DNA from: Colias croceus | Lineage: Eukaryota; Arthropoda; Insecta; Lepidoptera; Pieridae | Direction: 5' to 3' | Length of the DNA stretch: 64,000 bases | Assembly (NCBI RefSeq): GCF_905220415.1 | Contig: NC_059561.1 | Location: 7,394,001-7,458,000 of the forward strand | Made by a program: the position numbers and the translations under genes | Shown: positions 60,215-64,000 of the stretch, piece by piece | Numbering within the stretch: position 1 is the stretch's first letter | How the letters are laid out: the number at the start of each line of letters is the position of its first letter | The notes under the pieces: model-generated | Database searches by the model: none | The model's input: only the letters and a program-made list of their open reading frames with translations | What the model was told of the DNA's origin: nothing

Positions 60215-61480
60215 CATCGAGATATATGTACTACGTACTAGAGAGGTTATTCCAAACAAAAACATTGCGCGCGGCCGATGTGGTGGGGTACGTGTGGAAC
60301 GAGCGAGGCGTGGCTTCAAGTTCAAAGATTAAGCAATGCGCGCAGATGCGACACATTGTGCAATCTGTTTACTCGGTACTATCTGGTGGTACTGATACTA
60401 GGGAATTAATAAAAAGAGGATTTTATATTAAACTATGTATTTTAATTTCCTTTAAATAATATCAATTTAGTAAGCTTTTGTCGTTTTGTGTAGTAATCAA
60501 TAGTTTTATCAGTTTTTGCTTCATGATGTAATCGAATTTTGGAGTATTGGTTTATAATAGCCCTAATTAAATGGATACGATGATTCAATGTTGATGGCGT
60601 TTACGTATATGGCGATACGTACGTTACGTATATACGATGGCGTTTAGGCAAACTTGTAATAAGATCTATTTTACTTTCCTATTAGTCCATTTGACAAGGA
60701 TATTGGGTAAGATACCTATTGGAATAATTTTATTATTATGTATGTACTTATTAAATCCGCGAATAAAAAAATTTTTTACATTCGAATATAGAAATTGGGT
60801 CGCATTTTTTTAATCCGCGAATAGTGGAAACGCGAATAAAGGAAGCGCGATTAAGGAACTTTTACTGTATTAGTTTCTGTGAATGTTGTGTTTATTTGTA
60901 ATTGTTGTGCATAATAATTTATAAATCCTATTGGAACAACTGTTGATGAACCTTTTTTTAATAAATAAAAATAGGTAAATAAATAAATATTACTTAATAT
61001 ATTATATAACCTACCGTTTTACTTTGCGTAGTCGGGTAAAAGTATAAATATTTAGGTACTACACCACGGTAATCTTTCCTAGTATATATTGTATATTCAT
61101 AGTTAAAAAATCCAGTTACATTTTTTTAACACTCATCGATAGTGTCACGTCTGTGCTGTTAGTCTATGAAAAATGGCGCGAAACGCAGAACGCGTGGTGA
61201 TTTTTCGCAAAATGATAACAATATTAGTAAAATGCATGACTTACTCATAATAAGGAAACTTACTGGTGAAAAGTCACTCCTCGGGATTTGTTTGTATTAT
61301 GGGAACTGTTAAAACAATATCTTAGCATACACGAAGGCATTTTGAACAGAGCAATAACACGTGTTGACGCGGCAAGCGTCCGGCACAGACTAAAGAGACT
61401 TGTGATTCTTGCCTCTAGCTCGTGTTAAAGAGAGTGTAGTAGCGATCGCCTCTCTAGTACGTAGTACATATATCTCGATG
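60215..61480. mobile_element. hAT/P-type DNA transposon, non-autonomous, 8-bp TSD
   Basis: Perfect 32-bp inverted ends (60215-60246 and 61449-61480, starting catcgagatatatgtactac). The 8-bp direct repeat ATTTAATC lies at 60207-60214 and 61481-61488. Length 1266 bp. Interior has 'taatccgcgaat'-type direct repeats near 60755 and 60810. No transposase; the 77-codon frame at 60226 begins in the left end and lacks similarity. Confidence 0.92.
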
Positions 61481-61488
61481 ATTTAATC

Positions 61489-62941
61489 ATATTTATTCGT
61501 TCAAAACATATTTATCAAAGTTATAGGGGTCGAATTACCGGACAGTAACCACTTTAAGACCGGGTCCTAAAATTCAATGAATGCCTCAATAGTCAATAAT
61601 TATAAACTACAAGATTTCATGTTGTAAATTATTTAACAATAGCAACACTGGCCATTCAAAATATTTCTATTCAAACGTCACATTCGATTATAGGTATTTT
61701 TTTAAATTAACGTAATTTATTTCGACCACAGATTATGTAACATTAAAGGCGTGTCCACAACGCAATTTACATGGGTTGCATAACGAGAAAGTTATAAAAA
61801 AGTAAGAAAGTGCCAGTTGCCGTGTTTGCGAAGCGTAAAAGAATTATAAATTTTTAAATTATTTAAGTTAGGTGTTGTCATACAATTATTTAATCGTCTA
61901 ATTAGCTTTACGTAATTCTGCATGTACAATTGTACATACCTACTACACACTAACGTAAATATATGAGTACTAGATGCTATATGGAGTGGAAAATTCAGTT
62001 TATTTCGCGTTAATTGTACATCGTGTTATTAATTAAAAATACGAACATTGTATTTTTAATTGTAATTTTCATACCTACCTATTTCATATTTTCTTTGGCT
62101 TCATATAAGTACTTAATTGTTACAAAAAGTACAAACCTAGTTGTCTTTGAAAAATAAGTGACATTATCGATAGGATTTAATTTAATTTATAAATATAAGA
62201 AATCAACAAATCATACAATAAAATCATTTGAATCTACGCAAATAGTAACGGCATATAAGGTTCTAACAATATCCTGATTCAAATAATGAATCAACCGGCT
62301 CAGAACCTGCGACCTTCACGAGTCGTGCTTTAATTTAAATTAGAAAGTACAAATTCTTCAAACAACCAGCTATTTAATAATTTTATATAAACAGTATGTA
62401 TTGGAAGTTTATTTTTTAATATTTATTTACAAATTATTAAAAGGTTGAATACGGAAAATAGTAGGTATAAAATTGTAACTTGTAAGAGCGTAAGCCTGTA
62501 AGTTTCCTCCGCAAGTTTTCCCGATTTTCTTACGATAGGTGTACAGGTACATTAAATACCTACGTTATCAGTACATAGTTATGTTTATTTTAATTCCTTG
62601 TACAGCAGAACACATTTTATTTCCTGTATACCTTTCTACTATGCAGCATGTATTTATAAAAAGCGACCTATTAGATAGGTACTAGGAACTTCCTAGTTCA
62701 CAACTTTGCGAATAAGTTTTTATTTGTACGTAAGTAGGTAGGTATAAAGGGCATTATGATTTTTGAGCAATGCTACCTACCTATGTATTTCGGTATAGTA
62801 ATAGATACCTACTGTGGTAATAGTACCTATCTTGAAAGTAAAATACATTATACAGTAGTCAGTACCACTTTATAAAGCTTTTGTAACTATTAAACCTTAA
62901 TGAAATACGCTTTACACACATATTGAATGTGTATAACATTC
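61489..62941. other. Non-coding region, no gene seen
   Basis: AT-rich with many 'taggtacctac'-like words. Nothing recognised. Confidence 0.55.
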
Positions 62942-62944
62942 TAA

Positions 62945-63338
62945 TGGCTGGTTCACACTTTGATTAGTGTGAGTGCAGGTGATTAGTGCGAGTGCAGGTG
63001 TGTAGTGCGAGTAGTGTCCAATTCAACTGCGAGTGCAGGTGATTAGTGGGAGTGCAGGTCAATGGTGCAATTCGCGACGCTACACACTACGCTAAACACT
63101 AAACACTAAACACTCGTGTCCAGACGTGTTTAGGCAGGCACACTGCGAGTGAGGGGGAAGGGAGGGCGCGCGGGACGTGGCTACTCGCAGTCCACTCGCA
63201 AAAAAATAGAACACGCTTCTATTCACTTTACTACACAGCCTACTAAACACTTGCACTAAACAGTCGCTGTCCACACGTAGTTACTAAACACCTGCACTAA
63301 TCACCTGCACTCGCACTAATCAAAGTGTGAACCAGCCT
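62945..63338. mobile_element. MITE with perfect 24-bp ends, TAA-flanked
   Basis: Ends 'ggctggttcacactttgatt' plus 'agtg' (62946-62969) and its exact complement (63314-63337), with TAA at 62942-62944 and 63339-63341, as in PIF/Harbinger insertions. The interior is GC-rich, built from 'gcgagtgcaggtgattagt' and 'aaacactaaacactaaac' words. The open frame on the - strand here is not a gene. Confidence 0.85.
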
Positions 63339-63379
63339 TAAGATAAAACAAATCCAACTTAATTTCTAAAATTACTTAC

Positions 63380-63640
63380 CACTCAAATAAGAATCCAATA
63401 AACATAAATCTTCACTCACAAAACTCAAAAATATTCATGAATTACAATAAAACGAATAACAAATGATGGGAACGAACTTGATCAATGTTTACGTAAAGAA
63501 TTCCAAAACACTTTCTGTTTACAAAACTTCAAACATGTTCTCACTACTTTTTTTTACTTAATCTGTACTTGTTATTTTCCGCGGGAAAACACCAATAAAT
63601 TAAAATAATATGTCAGCCACGCATGCGCACTTTACACATC
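63380..63640 (-). other. Candidate first exon and promoter of the DOMON gene
   Basis: The - strand donor ttgagtg|gtaagt is at 63380. About 230 bp upstream (in transcript sense) is 'aagtgcgcatgcgtggctga', an NRF1/Ewg-like GCGCATGCG core with nearby CCAAT on the + strand. It would make the locus more than 50 kb. No transcript evidence. Confidence 0.3.
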
Positions 63641-64000
63641 GAGTCAACACCTTGTCAAATGGACAACTGTCTGTCTCTTGTCTTGAGAGTTTGAGACTCG
63701 TTTTCACGTTTTCATCGTCCAATAGTCGTGTTGCGTTCTCTCGAGATTGTAGGTATAATAATATCTAATAATCTAATAATCATTTATTTCAGATTCATCC
63801 TAAGATTACATCCATATAGTGTTAGTACAATTGCGAGCTTACATACTAGTGTTAGTAATAAAGATATATAAACCGACTAAAATAAAATACGAGTTAATTG
63901 TATGAACAGTTTATTGATATCATAGCCACTGAAAAATTAAGGTTGCACTGAACTTTTACTACCGCAGTCTATTTTTTATTTTATCATCTAGGTTTTATCG
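63641..64000. other. Right edge, no gene seen
   Basis: Possible promoter-flank sequence; AT-rich beyond 63740. Confidence 0.4.

Noticed and set aside
60226..60459. 77-codon open frame in the 32-bp TIR element
   Set aside because: Begins within the terminal repeat and shows no transposase motif.
62285..62330. tRNA-like 'ctcagaacctgcgacc' stretch
   Set aside because: No acceptor or anticodon stem pairs with it.
63092..63274. 60-codon - strand open frame
   Set aside because: Lies wholly in the repeat-built interior of a MITE.

Overview
The window looks like a lepidopteran (moth or butterfly) nuclear segment. It is about two-thirds A+T, genes are split into short exons with GT/AG introns, and many repeats carry the degenerate 'gcgggcgaagccgcgg'-type tails and (CAGA)n runs common in Lepidoptera. 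No bacterial, CRISPR or viral gene is evident. All coding calls come from reading exons, splice sites and phases by eye; no search was run.

There are two protein-coding genes, and they converge. On the + strand (1279-5308) are the last five exons of a phytanoyl-CoA dioxygenase (PHYH); its 5' half lies left of the window. On the - strand, 21 coding exons between 29921 and 10804 join without a frame break into a 1456-residue type I membrane protein. In order it has a signal peptide, a module starting with the mature His that resembles LPMO-like/X325 copper proteins, an EGF-like Cys-rich region, a DOMON domain interrupted by about 400 residues of Pro/Glu-rich sequence with an RKKR site, a second DOMON domain, a SEA-like domain, one membrane span and a low-complexity cytoplasmic tail. 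It matches the layout of the insect 'DOMON domain-containing protein' (CG14681-like) family as I recall it. Its 5' non-coding exons probably lie far upstream; candidates are at 36.9, 44.3 and 63.4 kb.

The introns of that gene and the flank upstream of its start codon hold single dispersed RNA genes: two tRNA-Arg(TCG), tRNA-Lys(CTT), tRNA-Ser(CGA), tRNA-Glu(CTC), elongator tRNA-Met(CAT), three 5S rRNA copies (one with an altered segment) and a U1 snRNA gene. Several tRNA genes and all three 5S copies share an ATTTC-type element at a near-fixed distance upstream.

5.7-9.6 kb is intergenic. It contains a 1.1-kb foldback element and a hAT-like transposon with perfect 62-bp inverted ends and a surviving transposase C-terminal piece. 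30-63.4 kb is mostly non-coding: LINE/SINE tails, a 1.45-kb TA-flanked element, a piggyBac-like element inserted at TTAA inside a large palindrome, a 1.27-kb element with perfect 32-bp ends and a perfect 8-bp target duplication, several MITEs and a perfect 30-bp hairpin.
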